From Pseudomonas hefeiensis (GTDB lineage: Bacteria; Pseudomonadota; Gammaproteobacteria; Pseudomonadales; Pseudomonadaceae), in contig NZ_CP117449.1 in NCBI RefSeq assembly GCF_030687835.1, forward strand, positions 992,001 to 1,056,000: a stretch of 64,000 nucleotides of DNA, read 5' to 3'. A program made the translations under genes and the position numbers. The notes under the pieces are model-generated. The model was not told the DNA's origin. It worked only from the letters and a program-made list of their open reading frames with translations, and did not search any database. Positions 17,670 to 25,930 of this stretch are shown in pieces (within the stretch, counting starts at the first letter, position 1; every line of letters begins with the position of its first letter).

Positions 17670-18222
17670 CGAGATCCAAGTCGACGGCGAAGAACTGCCG
17701 CATCTGTTGCTGGTGGACGACGACGCCACCTTCACCCGCGTCATGGCCCGGGCCATGTCCCGTCGGGGCTTTCGCGTGAGCACCGCAGGTTCTGCGGAAG
17801 AGGGCTTGAGCATCGCCCAGGCCGACCTGCCGGACTATGCCGCGCTGGATTTGAAGATGGACGGCGACTCGGGCCTGGTGCTGTTGCCCAAGCTGCTGGA
17901 GCTGGACCCGGAAATGCGCGTGGTGATCCTCACCGGCTATTCGAGCATTGCCACCGCGGTGGAGGCGATCAAGCGCGGCGCCTGCAATTACCTGTGCAAA
18001 CCGGCCGACGCCGATGACGTGCTGGCGGCGCTGTTGTCCGAGCACGCCGACCTGGACACCCTGGTGCCGGAAAACCCCATGTCGGTGGACCGCCTGCAGT
18101 GGGAGCACATCCAGCGGGTGCTGACCGAACACGAAGGCAACATCTCCGCCACTGCCCGCGCCCTGGGCATGCACCGGCGCACCTTGCAGCGCAAATTACA
18201 GAAGCGCCCCGTGCGTCGCTGA
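17662..18222 (+). CDS. roxR: Redox response regulator RoxR (RegA/PrrA/ActR family)
   Basis: The 186-residue protein has a receiver domain with acidic pocket LLVDDDAT, phospho-acceptor Asp in AALDLKMDGDSG, Thr in ILTGYSSIATAVEA and Lys in YLCKPA. A short linker leads to the Fis-type helix-turn-helix GNISATARALGMHRRTLQRK, which is diagnostic of the RegA group. The ATG at 17662 has GAGGAG upstream and overlaps the roxS stop, so the two are translated together. A terminator follows. Confidence 0.94.
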   Translation: MSDEIQVDGEELPHLLLVDDDATFTRVMARAMSRRGFRVSTAGSAEEGLSIAQADLPDYAALDLKMDGDSGLVLLPKLLELDPEMRVVILTGYSSIATAVEAIKRGACNYLCKPADADDVLAALLSEHADLDTLVPENPMSVDRLQWEHIQRVLTEHEGNISATARALGMHRRTLQRKLQKRPVRR

Positions 18223-18260
18223 ACCTGCGCTGAACAGATGTTGTCCACCCTCGCGGCAAA

Positions 18261-18297
18261 TCGGGCCGTTGTTCTATGATCGGCCCGAGTTTTTTTT
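18261..18297 (+). terminator. Terminator of roxSR
   Basis: TCGGGCC pairs with GGCCCGA and is followed by eight T. Confidence 0.85.
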
Positions 18298-18315
18298 CTT
18301 TACAGAGCCTTAACC

Positions 18316-20043
18316 ATGAATCAGAACGCTGAATATTCCGCGGTCAATGATGCGGTGCGCGGGCAGTTTTTCCGCCGTGTCTGGCAAATGACCACGCCGT
18401 ACTGGCGCAGTGAGGAGAAGGGCAAGGCCTGGACGCTGTTAATCGCCGTCATCGTGCTGTCGTTGTTCAGCGTGGCGATTTCGGTGTGGATCAACAGTTG
18501 GTACAAGGATTTCTACAACGCCTTGCAGGAGAAGGACAGCGTCGCGTTCTGGCGGTTGATCCTGTATTTCTGCGGCATCGCCGCGGTGGCGATCCTGGGC
18601 GCGGTGTATCGCTTGTACCTCACGCAGATGCTCACCATCCGCTGGCGGGCCTGGCTCACGGAGAAACACTTCGCCCGCTGGCTCAATGACAAGAATTACT
18701 ACCGGCTGGAGCAGGGCGGCTACACCGACAACCCGGACCAGCGGATTTCCGAAGACCTCAACAGTTTTACCAGCAACACCTTGGGCTTGGGCCTGGGGCT
18801 GCTGCGCACCGTGGTCAGCCTGGTGTCGTTCTCGATCATCTTGTGGGGCGTGTCGGGCAGCATCCAGGTGTTGGGCTACACCATCCCCGGCTACATGTTC
18901 TGGTGTGCGCTGGTGTATGCGGCGGTGGGCAGTTGGCTGACGCACTTGATTGGCCGTCGCTTGATCGGCCTGAACAACAACCAGCAACGCTTTGAAGCCG
19001 ACCTGCGTTTTTCCATGGTGCGGGTGCGCGAGAATGCCGAGAGCATTGCCTTGTACAACGGCGAACCCAACGAGAACCGGCGTCTGAGTGGCCGCTTTGG
19101 CCTGGTCTGGCACAACTTCTGGGACATCATGCGGGTGTCCAAGCGCCTGACTTTCTTCACCTCCGGCTACGGCCAGATCGCGATCATCTTCCCGTTCATC
19201 GTCGCCGCGCCGCGCTACTTCGCTGGCAAGATCCAGCTGGGCGAGCTCATGCAGATCAATTCAGCGTTCGGCAATGTGCAGGAGAATTTCAGCTGGTTCA
19301 TCAGCGCGTACACCGACCTCGCCGCGTGGCGCGCCACGTGTGACCGTCTGTTGAGCTTCCGCCAAGCTATGAGCGACAACGAAGACCGCGTGCCGGCCAT
19401 CGACGTGCAGAACCAGGGCCATGCATTGAAAGTGCAAAACCTGGGGTTGGACCTGGCCGATGGCCGCCATCTGCTCAGCCATACCGACATGACCGTCGAG
19501 CCGGGCGAGCGGGTGATGCTCAGTGGACGTTCGGGCAGCGGTAAATCCACCCTGTTCCGGGCAATGGGGCATTTGTGGCCGGATGGCCACGGCGCGATCC
19601 GGTTGCCGGCGGCGCGTTATCTGTTCCTGCCGCAAAAACCTTATCTGCCTATTGGCACCTTGCGCGAGGCGCTGAGTTATCCACAGCCGGGCGACACGTA
19701 CCCGCCAGAGCGATATGCGCAAGTGCTGGAAACCTGTCGCCTGCCGCATCTGGTGTCGCGACTGGACGAAGCCAACCACTGGCAGCGCATGCTTTCGCCC
19801 GGCGAGCAGCAACGCCTGGCGTTCGCCCGCGCATTGCTCTACGCACCACAATGGTTGTATATGGACGAAGCCACATCGGCGATGGACGAAGAAGATGAAG
19901 CGACGCTGTACCAGGCGCTGATTGACCAGTTGCCGGGGCTGAGCATTGTCAGCGTTGGCCATCGCAGCAGTTTGAAACGGTTCCATCCGCGACATGTGCG
20001 TATCGAAAATGGCCACTTGGTGGAGCAAGCTGTAGTCGCCTGA
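18316..20043 (+). CDS. SbmA/YddA-like ABC transporter, fused permease and ATPase
   Basis: The 575-residue inner-membrane protein has an SbmA/BacA-like membrane domain in its first 330 residues (NSWYKDFYNALQEKDSVAFW, NPDQRISEDLNSFTSNTLGL) and a C-terminal ABC domain. The latter has Walker A ([14 protein letters not shown]), the signature LSPGEQQRLAFARAL and Walker B with switch (WLYMDEATSAMDEEDE). The nucleotide-binding domain distinguishes it from SbmA itself, which lacks one. Relatives are implicated in uptake or export of peptides or cobalamin; the substrate here is unknown. Its place beside the roxSR and dpp genes may be chance. Confidence 0.85.
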   Translation: MNQNAEYSAVNDAVRGQFFRRVWQMTTPYWRSEEKGKAWTLLIAVIVLSLFSVAISVWINSWYKDFYNALQEKDSVAFWRLILYFCGIAAVAILGAVYRLYLTQMLTIRWRAWLTEKHFARWLNDKNYYRLEQGGYTDNPDQRISEDLNSFTSNTLGLGLGLLRTVVSLVSFSIILWGVSGSIQVLGYTIPGYMFWCALVYAAVGSWLTHLIGRRLIGLNNNQQRFEADLRFSMVRVRENAESIALYNGEPNENRRLSGRFGLVWHNFWDIMRVSKRLTFFTSGYGQIAIIFPFIVAAPRYFAGKIQLGELMQINSAFGNVQENFSWFISAYTDLAAWRATCDRLLSFRQAMSDNEDRVPAIDVQNQGHALKVQNLGLDLADGRHLLSHTDMTVEPGERVMLSGRSGSGKSTLFRAMGHLWPDGHGAIRLPAARYLFLPQKPYLPIGTLREALSYPQPGDTYPPERYAQVLETCRLPHLVSRLDEANHWQRMLSPGEQQRLAFARALLYAPQWLYMDEATSAMDEEDEATLYQALIDQLPGLSIVSVGHRSSLKRFHPRHVRIENGHLVEQAVVA

Positions 20044-20062
20044 TTGTCACTGCCGAACACCG

Positions 20063-20192
20063 TTGTGGCGAGGGGATTTATCCCCGTTGGGTGCGAAGCG
20101 CCCTTCAAAATCAAAGGTCAACGATATTGATTTGCTGGTAGATCAAGAGGGCTGCTCCGCAGCCCAGCGGGGATAAATCCCCTCGCCACAAC
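20063..20192. repeat. REPIN, GTGGCGAGGGGATTTATCCCC family
   Basis: Inverted pair just after the ABC transporter stop, with arms GTGGCGAGGGGATTTATCCC and GGGATAAATCCCCTCGCCAC. Confidence 0.85.
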
Positions 20193-20298
20193 GGTGCATG
20201 GCGGCAAACTTTGCCAAGACCGTCAGGGAGCACGGTGATCGTACAACCACGTTGCGCTATCATGATGCGCATTCAGCCGCTTGCCGAGACACAGACAC

Positions 20299-21045
20299 AT
20301 GGAAAGACCGATCGACGTACCACGCCTTCCCCGCAAGCGCCGCAGCCTGGCGCAGGAGCTGGTGACGGTGCTGTCCGAGCAGATTCGCGACGGCCTGCTC
20401 AAGCGTGGCGATAAATTGCCCACCGAGTCGGCGATCATGGAAGCCCATGGTGTCAGCCGCACCGTTGTGCGCGAGGCGATTTCCCGTTTGCAGGCCGCCG
20501 GCCAGGTGGAAACCCGCCACGGCATCGGCACCTTCGTGCTGGACACGCCCAGCCCGAGCGGCTTTCGCATCGACCCGGCGACGGTGGTCACGTTGCGTGA
20601 CGTGCTGGCGATCCTGGAGTTGCGCATCAGTCTGGAAGTGGAATCGGCAGGCCTTGCAGCCCAGCGCCGCAGCGACGAGCAACTGGCTGCGATGCGCGCA
20701 GCCCTGGATGCGCTGAACGAAAGCGCGTCCCACGCCAGCGACGCGGTGGCCTCGGATTTCGCTTTCCACCTGGAAATCGCCCTGTCCACTGGCAACCGCT
20801 ACTTCACCGACATCATGACCCACCTGGGCACCAGCATCATCCCGCGCACCCGGCTGAACTCGGCGCGCCTGGCTCACGAAGACCACCAGCACTACATGGA
20901 TCGCCTGAGCCGCGAGCACGAGGAAATCTACGAAGCCATCGCCCGTCAGGACTCCGACGCGGCCCGCGCCGCCATGCGCTTGCACCTGACCAACAGCCGC
21001 GAGCGGCTGCGCCAGGCTCATGAGGAAGCGCAGGCGCAGGGCTAG
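20299..21045 (+). CDS. FadR/GntR-family regulator, probably of the diacid operon
   Basis: The 248-residue protein has an N-terminal GntR winged helix (LPTESAIMEAHGVSRTVVRE, then RLQAAGQVETRHGIGTFVL) and a C-terminal FCD domain with the usual His/Asp/Asn metal and ligand pocket (DFAFHLEIALSTGN, REHEEIYEAI, MRLHLTNSRERL). Regulators of this type control hexarate and sugar-acid genes. A FadR-type palindrome lies before kdgD, 0.9 kb downstream, so it is a good candidate repressor of that operon, by inference. I take the ATG at 20299; a TTG 18 bases upstream is possible. The ribosome-binding site is weak. Confidence 0.82.
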   Translation: MERPIDVPRLPRKRRSLAQELVTVLSEQIRDGLLKRGDKLPTESAIMEAHGVSRTVVREAISRLQAAGQVETRHGIGTFVLDTPSPSGFRIDPATVVTLRDVLAILELRISLEVESAGLAAQRRSDEQLAAMRAALDALNESASHASDAVASDFAFHLEIALSTGNRYFTDIMTHLGTSIIPRTRLNSARLAHEDHQHYMDRLSREHEEIYEAIARQDSDAARAAMRLHLTNSRERLRQAHEEAQAQG

Positions 21046-21079
21046 CTTCTGTCAGTTGCGATGAGGTGAGTCACTGATC

Positions 21080-21217
21080 CTGTGGCGAGGGGATTTATCC
21101 CCGCTGGGCTGCGCAGCAGCCCTCAGGGGCGGCGACTCAATCCGATCAGACATCCAGGTGTGCCAATTTTGGGGCTGCTTCGCAACCCAGCGGGGATAAA
21201 TCCCCTCGCCACAGGGG
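21080..21217. repeat. REPIN, GTGGCGAGGGGATTTATCCCC family
   Basis: Inverted pair with arms GTGGCGAGGGGATTTATCCC and GGGGATAAATCCCCTCGCCAC, between the FadR-type gene and the convergent small gene. Confidence 0.85.
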
Positions 21218-21269
21218 AGTGGTGTCGGGCTTTATATCTGTGCCTGTCTGCCAGATATGGCGTGCAGGC

Positions 21270-21668
21270 CTACGCCTTGATCCGCAACATTTGCGGCTCG
21301 GATGTATCGGGATCCCATCCGCTCGCGTAAGTAAACGTGTAACGAAGCTCAACCCCTTCTTCGCCGCTGAACGCTTTCAACTCGTCGCTGCGCAATGTCA
21401 GTGTCACCCCCTTGCGTAACTCGGGCTCCTCGAAGTTGTCCGGATGAGTCTCGGGCGTCTTCTTAACAAGCATGGACTCATAAGGACCTACTGATTTAGG
21501 CGGCTTCGAGGGGGCGGTGACGGTCAGTTGGACTGACGAGTCCGGCGAGCTGGGGGCTCCCGGGATCTGGACGGTTAACGTCTCTGTCTTCGACAAGTTG
21601 ATCGTGACTTCCCCCGTGGCTGGATCGACTGGAAAATCTTTGACCGTTGGTTTCTCAAGCGTCGACAT
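21270..21668 (-). CDS. Hypothetical protein of 132 residues
   Basis: The ATG at 21668 is preceded by AAGGAG at a good spacing, which supports expression. There is no signal peptide or membrane helix. The sequence alternates short Thr/Val/Leu-rich strands (GEVTINLSKTETLTVQI, SSVQLTVTAPS, GVELRYTFTYAS) with Pro- and Glu-rich loops, which suggests a beta-sandwich. I do not recognise the family. It is oriented away from kdgD and lies between the regulator and the operon. Confidence 0.6.
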   Translation of the reverse strand: MSTLEKPTVKDFPVDPATGEVTINLSKTETLTVQIPGAPSSPDSSVQLTVTAPSKPPKSVGPYESMLVKKTPETHPDNFEEPELRKGVTLTLRSDELKAFSGEEGVELRYTFTYASGWDPDTSEPQMLRIKA

Positions 21669-21944
21669 GCTGTCACTCCTTGTGAGACGACCGTGATCGT
21701 CGCGTACGGGCGACTCACCTTAGGTATGCGGAAAAGGACCACGGCCGGGCGTGTGCACGGCCCCATCCGCGTTATGCGCCCTTCCTGTAACCCTGCCTAC
21801 TGACAGAGTTGACAGTCGCGATGAGCGGTCCGCTGCCCTCGGATGGCAACATTCCTCAGTCTGCCAGCAAACCTCAAAGGCCCGATCTAAAAGGCTTCTC
21901 GCCAAACTCCGCGCGCCTGCCCCCCGACAAAAGACGAAATGCAG
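21669..21944. other. Intergenic region between the hypothetical gene and the kdgD promoter
   Basis: About 280 bases with no credible gene. It should contain the promoter of the minus-strand hypothetical gene. A TTGACA occurs near 21808 without an obvious -10 partner. Confidence 0.4.
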
Positions 21945-21972
21945 TTGACGTTCGTATTTTAAGTTGTACGAT
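21945..21972 (+). promoter_or_regulatory. Candidate kdgD operon promoter
   Basis: TTGACG (21945-21950) and TACGAT (21967-21972) are separated by 16 bases. The -10 lies inside the palindrome at 21961-21984. Confidence 0.5.
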
Positions 21973-21984
21973 GACTTACAACTT
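21961..21984. promoter_or_regulatory. FadR-type operator upstream of kdgD
   Basis: AAGTTGTA, an 8-base centre, then TACAACTT: a perfect inverted repeat containing the TTGTA...TACAA half-sites common for FadR/GntR regulators of sugar-acid genes. It overlaps the candidate -10, as expected for repression. The likely binder is the regulator at 20299-21045. Confidence 0.6.
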
Positions 21985-22042
21985 CTCTTGAAGCTGAACC
22001 GTTTCCTACAACACAAACATTTGCGTCCAGGGTGTTCGAATA

Positions 22043-22954
22043 ATGAATCCACAAGAACTGAAGTCCATCCTCTCGTCTGGCCTGCTGTCTTTCCCGGTCA
22101 CCGATTTCACGGCTCAAGGCGATTTCAATCGCGACAGCTACATCAAGCGCCTCGAGTGGCTGGCCCCGTATGGCGCCTCGGCACTTTTCGCGGCCGGTGG
22201 CACCGGTGAGTTTTTCTCCCTGGCCGCCAGCGAGTATTCGCAAGTCATCAAAACGGCCGTTGATACCTGCGCCACCAGCGTGCCAATCCTCGCCGGTGTC
22301 GGCGGTGCGACCCGCCAGGCCATCGAATACGCTCAGGAAGCCGAGCGTCTGGGCGCCAAGGGCCTGTTGCTGCTGCCGCACTACCTGACCGAAGCCAGCC
22401 AGGACGGCGTCGCCGCCCACGTTGAAGCCGTGTGCAAATCGGTGAAGATCGGCGTGGTGGTGTACAACCGCAACGTCTGCCGCCTGAACGCCACGCACCT
22501 GGAGCAACTGGCTGAACGCTGCCCGAACCTGATCGGCTATAAGGATGGCCTGGGCGATATCGAACTGATGGTGTCGATCCGCCGTCGTCTCGGCGATCGT
22601 TTCAGCTACCTGGGCGGCCTGCCGACCGCCGAAGTCTATGCCGCGGCCTACAAGGCCCTGGGCGTGCCGGTCTACTCCTCGGCGGTGTTCAACTTCATTC
22701 CGAAAACCGCGATGGATTTCTACCACGCCATTTCCCGTGAAGATCACGAGACCGTCGGCAAGATCATCGATGACTTCTTCCTGCCTTACCTGGACATCCG
22801 TAACCGCAAGGCCGGTTATGCAGTGAGCATCGTCAAGGCAGGCGCGAAGATCGTCGGCTACGACGCAGGTCCTGTGCGTACACCGTTGACCGACCTGCTG
22901 CCGGAAGAATACGAAGCCCTGGCCGCGCTGATCGACAAGCAAGGCAAGCAGTAA
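22043..22954 (+). CDS. kdgD: 5-dehydro-4-deoxyglucarate dehydratase
   Basis: Converts 5-keto-4-deoxy-D-glucarate to 2,5-dioxovalerate (2-oxoglutarate semialdehyde) with loss of water and CO2. The 303-residue protein belongs to the DapA/NAL aldolase superfamily: [14 protein letters not shown] near the substrate site, the conserved Tyr in [11 protein letters not shown], and the Schiff-base Lys in [10 protein letters not shown]. First gene of the diacid operon; the next gene uses its product. A hairpin with a T-run follows at 22968, so downstream expression may be reduced. Confidence 0.95.
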   Translation: MNPQELKSILSSGLLSFPVTDFTAQGDFNRDSYIKRLEWLAPYGASALFAAGGTGEFFSLAASEYSQVIKTAVDTCATSVPILAGVGGATRQAIEYAQEAERLGAKGLLLLPHYLTEASQDGVAAHVEAVCKSVKIGVVVYNRNVCRLNATHLEQLAERCPNLIGYKDGLGDIELMVSIRRRLGDRFSYLGGLPTAEVYAAAYKALGVPVYSSAVFNFIPKTAMDFYHAISREDHETVGKIIDDFFLPYLDIRNRKAGYAVSIVKAGAKIVGYDAGPVRTPLTDLLPEEYEALAALIDKQGKQ

Positions 22955-22967
22955 CAGATCCGACAAG

Positions 22968-22992
22968 GCCGCTGAGCAATCAGCGGCTTTTT
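22968..22992 (+). terminator. Terminator-like hairpin inside the diacid operon
   Basis: GCCGCTGA-GCAA-TCAGCGGC followed by five T, 14 bases after kdgD and 30 bases before the next gene. It is a textbook intrinsic terminator shape placed between two functionally linked genes. Confidence 0.75.
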
Positions 22993-23021
22993 GCGTAAGG
23001 CCTTTTGTAAGGAGAAGCTCT

Positions 23022-24467
23022 GTGGCAGATGCAAAGCGTTTCGATAACTACATCAACGGTCAGTGGGTGGCCGGTGCCGACTATTGCACCAACATCAACC
23101 CGTCTGATTTGTCCGATGTCATTGGTGAATACGCCAAGGCTGATGCAGCTCAAGTCAATGCCGCCATCGAAGCCGCCCGCGCCGCGTTCCCGGCCTGGTC
23201 GACCTCGGGTATCCAGGCCCGTCACGATGCGCTGGACAAAGTCGGCAGCGAAATCCTCGCCCGCCGCGAAGAACTCGGCCAACTGCTAGCCCGGGAAGAG
23301 GGCAAGACCCTGCCCGAAGCCATTGGCGAAGTGACCCGCGCCGGCAACATTTTCAAATTTTTCGCTGGTGAGTGCCTGCGCCTGTCGGGCGATTACCTGC
23401 CGTCGGTGCGTCCGGGCGTCAACGTCGAAGTCACCCGTGAAGCGTTGGGTGTGGTTGGCCTGATCACGCCGTGGAACTTCCCGATCGCAATCCCCGCCTG
23501 GAAGATCGCTCCGGCGCTGGCCTACGGCAACTGCGTGGTGATCAAGCCCGCCGAACTGGTGCCAGGTTGTGCCTGGGCCCTGGCGGACATCATTTCCCGC
23601 GCCGGTTTCCCGGCCGGTGTGTTCAACCTGGTGATGGGCAGCGGCCGTGTGGTCGGTGAAGTCCTGGTCAACAGCCCGAAAGTCGACGGTATCAGCTTCA
23701 CCGGTTCCGTGGGCGTGGGTCGGCAGATCGCGGTCAATTGCGTGGCGCGCCAGGCCAAGGTGCAACTGGAGATGGGCGGCAAGAACCCGCAGATCATCCT
23801 CGACGACGCTGACCTCAAGCAGGCCGTCGAACTGGCGGTGCAGAGCGCGTTCTACTCCACCGGCCAGCGTTGCACGGCCTCGAGCCGCCTGATCGTGACC
23901 GCCGGCATCCACGACAAGTTTGTCGCCGCCATGGCCGAGCGTATGCAATCGATCAAGGTTGGTCATGCCTTGAAGGCCGGCACCGATATCGGGCCGGTGG
24001 TTTCCGAAGCCCAGCTCAACCAGGACTTGAAGTACATCGACATCGGCCAGAGCGAAGGTGCGCGGCTGGTCAGCGGTGGCGGCCTGGTGACGTGCGACAC
24101 CGAAGGTTATTTCCTGGCGCCGACGCTGTTTGCCGACAGCGAAGCCTCGATGCGTATCAGCCGCGAAGAAATCTTTGGCCCGGTGGCCAACGTCGTGCGC
24201 GTGGCCGATTATGAAGCGGCGCTGGCGATGGCCAACGACACCGAATTCGGTCTGTCCGCCGGTATCGCCACCACCTCGCTCAAATATGCCAACCACTTCA
24301 AGCGTCATTCCCAGGCGGGCATGGTGATGGTCAATCTGCCAACCGCCGGCGTGGATTACCATGTACCGTTTGGCGGCCGCAAAGGTTCGTCGTACGGCTC
24401 GCGCGAGCAAGGTCGCTATGCGCAAGAGTTCTACACCGTGGTGAAAACTTCTTACATCGGATCGTAA
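23022..24467 (+). CDS. 2,5-dioxovalerate (alpha-ketoglutarate semialdehyde) dehydrogenase
   Basis: NAD(P)-dependent oxidation of 2-oxoglutarate semialdehyde, the KdgD product, to 2-oxoglutarate. The 481-residue ALDH-superfamily protein has PWNFPIAIPAWKIAPALAYG, the glycine motif SFTGSVGVGRQI, the general-base Glu in LEMGGKNPQIIL and the catalytic Cys in STGQRCTASSRLIV. It starts with GTG at 23022, seven bases after AAGGAG. Family assignment is firm; the substrate is inferred from the operon. Confidence 0.93.
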   Translation: MADAKRFDNYINGQWVAGADYCTNINPSDLSDVIGEYAKADAAQVNAAIEAARAAFPAWSTSGIQARHDALDKVGSEILARREELGQLLAREEGKTLPEAIGEVTRAGNIFKFFAGECLRLSGDYLPSVRPGVNVEVTREALGVVGLITPWNFPIAIPAWKIAPALAYGNCVVIKPAELVPGCAWALADIISRAGFPAGVFNLVMGSGRVVGEVLVNSPKVDGISFTGSVGVGRQIAVNCVARQAKVQLEMGGKNPQIILDDADLKQAVELAVQSAFYSTGQRCTASSRLIVTAGIHDKFVAAMAERMQSIKVGHALKAGTDIGPVVSEAQLNQDLKYIDIGQSEGARLVSGGGLVTCDTEGYFLAPTLFADSEASMRISREEIFGPVANVVRVADYEAALAMANDTEFGLSAGIATTSLKYANHFKRHSQAGMVMVNLPTAGVDYHVPFGGRKGSSYGSREQGRYAQEFYTVVKTSYIGS

Positions 24468-24525
24468 TTGCGACACCGGCCGGAGCGGGGCAATCCGCCC
24501 GGCCGTACAACCAGATTTCCCGTAT

Positions 24526-24533
24526 AAAAATAA
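24526..24533 (+). promoter_or_regulatory. Candidate Crc/Hfq A-rich site before gudP
   Basis: AAAAATAA fits the AANAANAA catabolite-repression motif and lies about 20 bases upstream of the gudP ATG, beside its ribosome-binding region. Confidence 0.35.
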
Positions 24534-24552
24534 ATAGTGGAAGTAGATTTAC

Positions 24553-25917
24553 ATGCAAGAAACCAAGCCGACTCGCGTCCGCTATTTGATCCTGCTCATG
24601 CTGTTCCTGGTGACGACGATCAATTACGCCGACCGCGCAACCATCGCTATCGCCGGCTCCAGCCTGCAGAAAGACCTAGGCATCGATGCCGTTACCCTCG
24701 GTTATATCTTCTCCGCCTTCGGCTGGGCCTATGTGGCCGGGCAGATCCCGGGCGGCTGGTTGCTTGACCGGTTCGGGTCGAAAAAAATCTATGCCTTGAG
24801 CATTTTTACCTGGTCGCTGTTCACCGTGCTGCAAGGTTATGTCGGTGAATTCGGCGTCTCCACCGCCGTGGTGGCGCTGTTCATGCTGCGTTTTCTGGTC
24901 GGGCTGGCCGAGGCGCCGTCCTTCCCGGGCAACGCCCGAATTGTCGCGGCCTGGTTCCCCACCGCTGAGCGCGGCACCGCTTCGGCGATTTTCAACTCGG
25001 CCCAGTATTTCGCCACGGTGTTGTTTGCGCCGCTGATGGGCTGGATTGTCTACCGTTTCGGCTGGCAGCACGTGTTCATCGTGATGGGCGTGGTCGGTAT
25101 CGTGTTCTCGCTGGTCTGGCTGAAGGTTATCCACAGCCCGCGTCAGCACCCGATGATCAACGAGGCCGAGTTCAATCACATCGCCGCCAACGGCGCGATG
25201 GTCGACATGGACCAGGACAAGGGCAAAGGTAAAAAGACCGACGGTCCGAAGTGGGATTACATCCGCCAACTGCTGACCAACCGCATGATGCTCGGCGTCT
25301 ACCTGGGCCAATACTGCATCAACGGCATCACCTATTTCTTCCTGACCTGGTTCCCGGTGTACCTGGTGCAGGAGCGCGGCATGACCATCCTCAAGGCTGG
25401 TTTCATCGCCTCCTTGCCGGCGATCTGCGGTTTTATCGGCGGCGTGCTCGGTGGGGTGATTTCCGATTACCTGCTGCGCAAGGGCCACTCGCTGACCTTC
25501 GCCCGCAAGGCGCCGATCATCGCCGGCCTGCTGGTGTCCAGCAGCATCGTGGCGTGCAACTACGTGGACATCGAATGGATGGTGGTGGGCTTCATGGCCC
25601 TGGCCTTCTTCGGTAAAGGCGTAGGCGCGCTGGGTTGGGCCGTGGTGTCCGACACTTCGCCAAAACAGATCGCCGGTCTGAGCGGCGGCCTGTTCAACAC
25701 CTTCGGCAACCTGGCGTCGATCACCACGCCGATCGTCATCGGCTACATCATCAGCTCCACCGGTTCGTTCAAATGGGCGCTGGTGTTCGTGGGCTGCAAC
25801 GCGCTGATGGCGGTGTTCAGCTACCTGGTGATCGTCGGGCCGATCAAGCGTGTCGTGCTCAAAGAACCCTCGGCCAGGGATGACCAACTTTCCAGCCTGT
25901 CTGAAGCGAAATCCTGA
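24553..25917 (+). CDS. gudP: MFS hexarate (glucarate/galactarate) transporter
   Basis: A 454-residue inner-membrane symporter of the anion:cation symporter branch of the MFS. About 12 helices are visible, with the family motif INYADRATIAIAGSSLQKDL after helix 1, GWAYVAGQIPGGWLLDRFGS in the first half, and AEAPSFPGNARIVAAWFP. These match GudP/GarP-type permeases. It imports the substrate for the genes around it. It starts 85 bases after the dehydrogenase; garD follows after 13 bases. Confidence 0.92.
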   Translation: MQETKPTRVRYLILLMLFLVTTINYADRATIAIAGSSLQKDLGIDAVTLGYIFSAFGWAYVAGQIPGGWLLDRFGSKKIYALSIFTWSLFTVLQGYVGEFGVSTAVVALFMLRFLVGLAEAPSFPGNARIVAAWFPTAERGTASAIFNSAQYFATVLFAPLMGWIVYRFGWQHVFIVMGVVGIVFSLVWLKVIHSPRQHPMINEAEFNHIAANGAMVDMDQDKGKGKKTDGPKWDYIRQLLTNRMMLGVYLGQYCINGITYFFLTWFPVYLVQERGMTILKAGFIASLPAICGFIGGVLGGVISDYLLRKGHSLTFARKAPIIAGLLVSSSIVACNYVDIEWMVVGFMALAFFGKGVGALGWAVVSDTSPKQIAGLSGGLFNTFGNLASITTPIVIGYIISSTGSFKWALVFVGCNALMAVFSYLVIVGPIKRVVLKEPSARDDQLSSLSEAKS

Positions 25918-25930
25918 AGGAGCGATGTCG

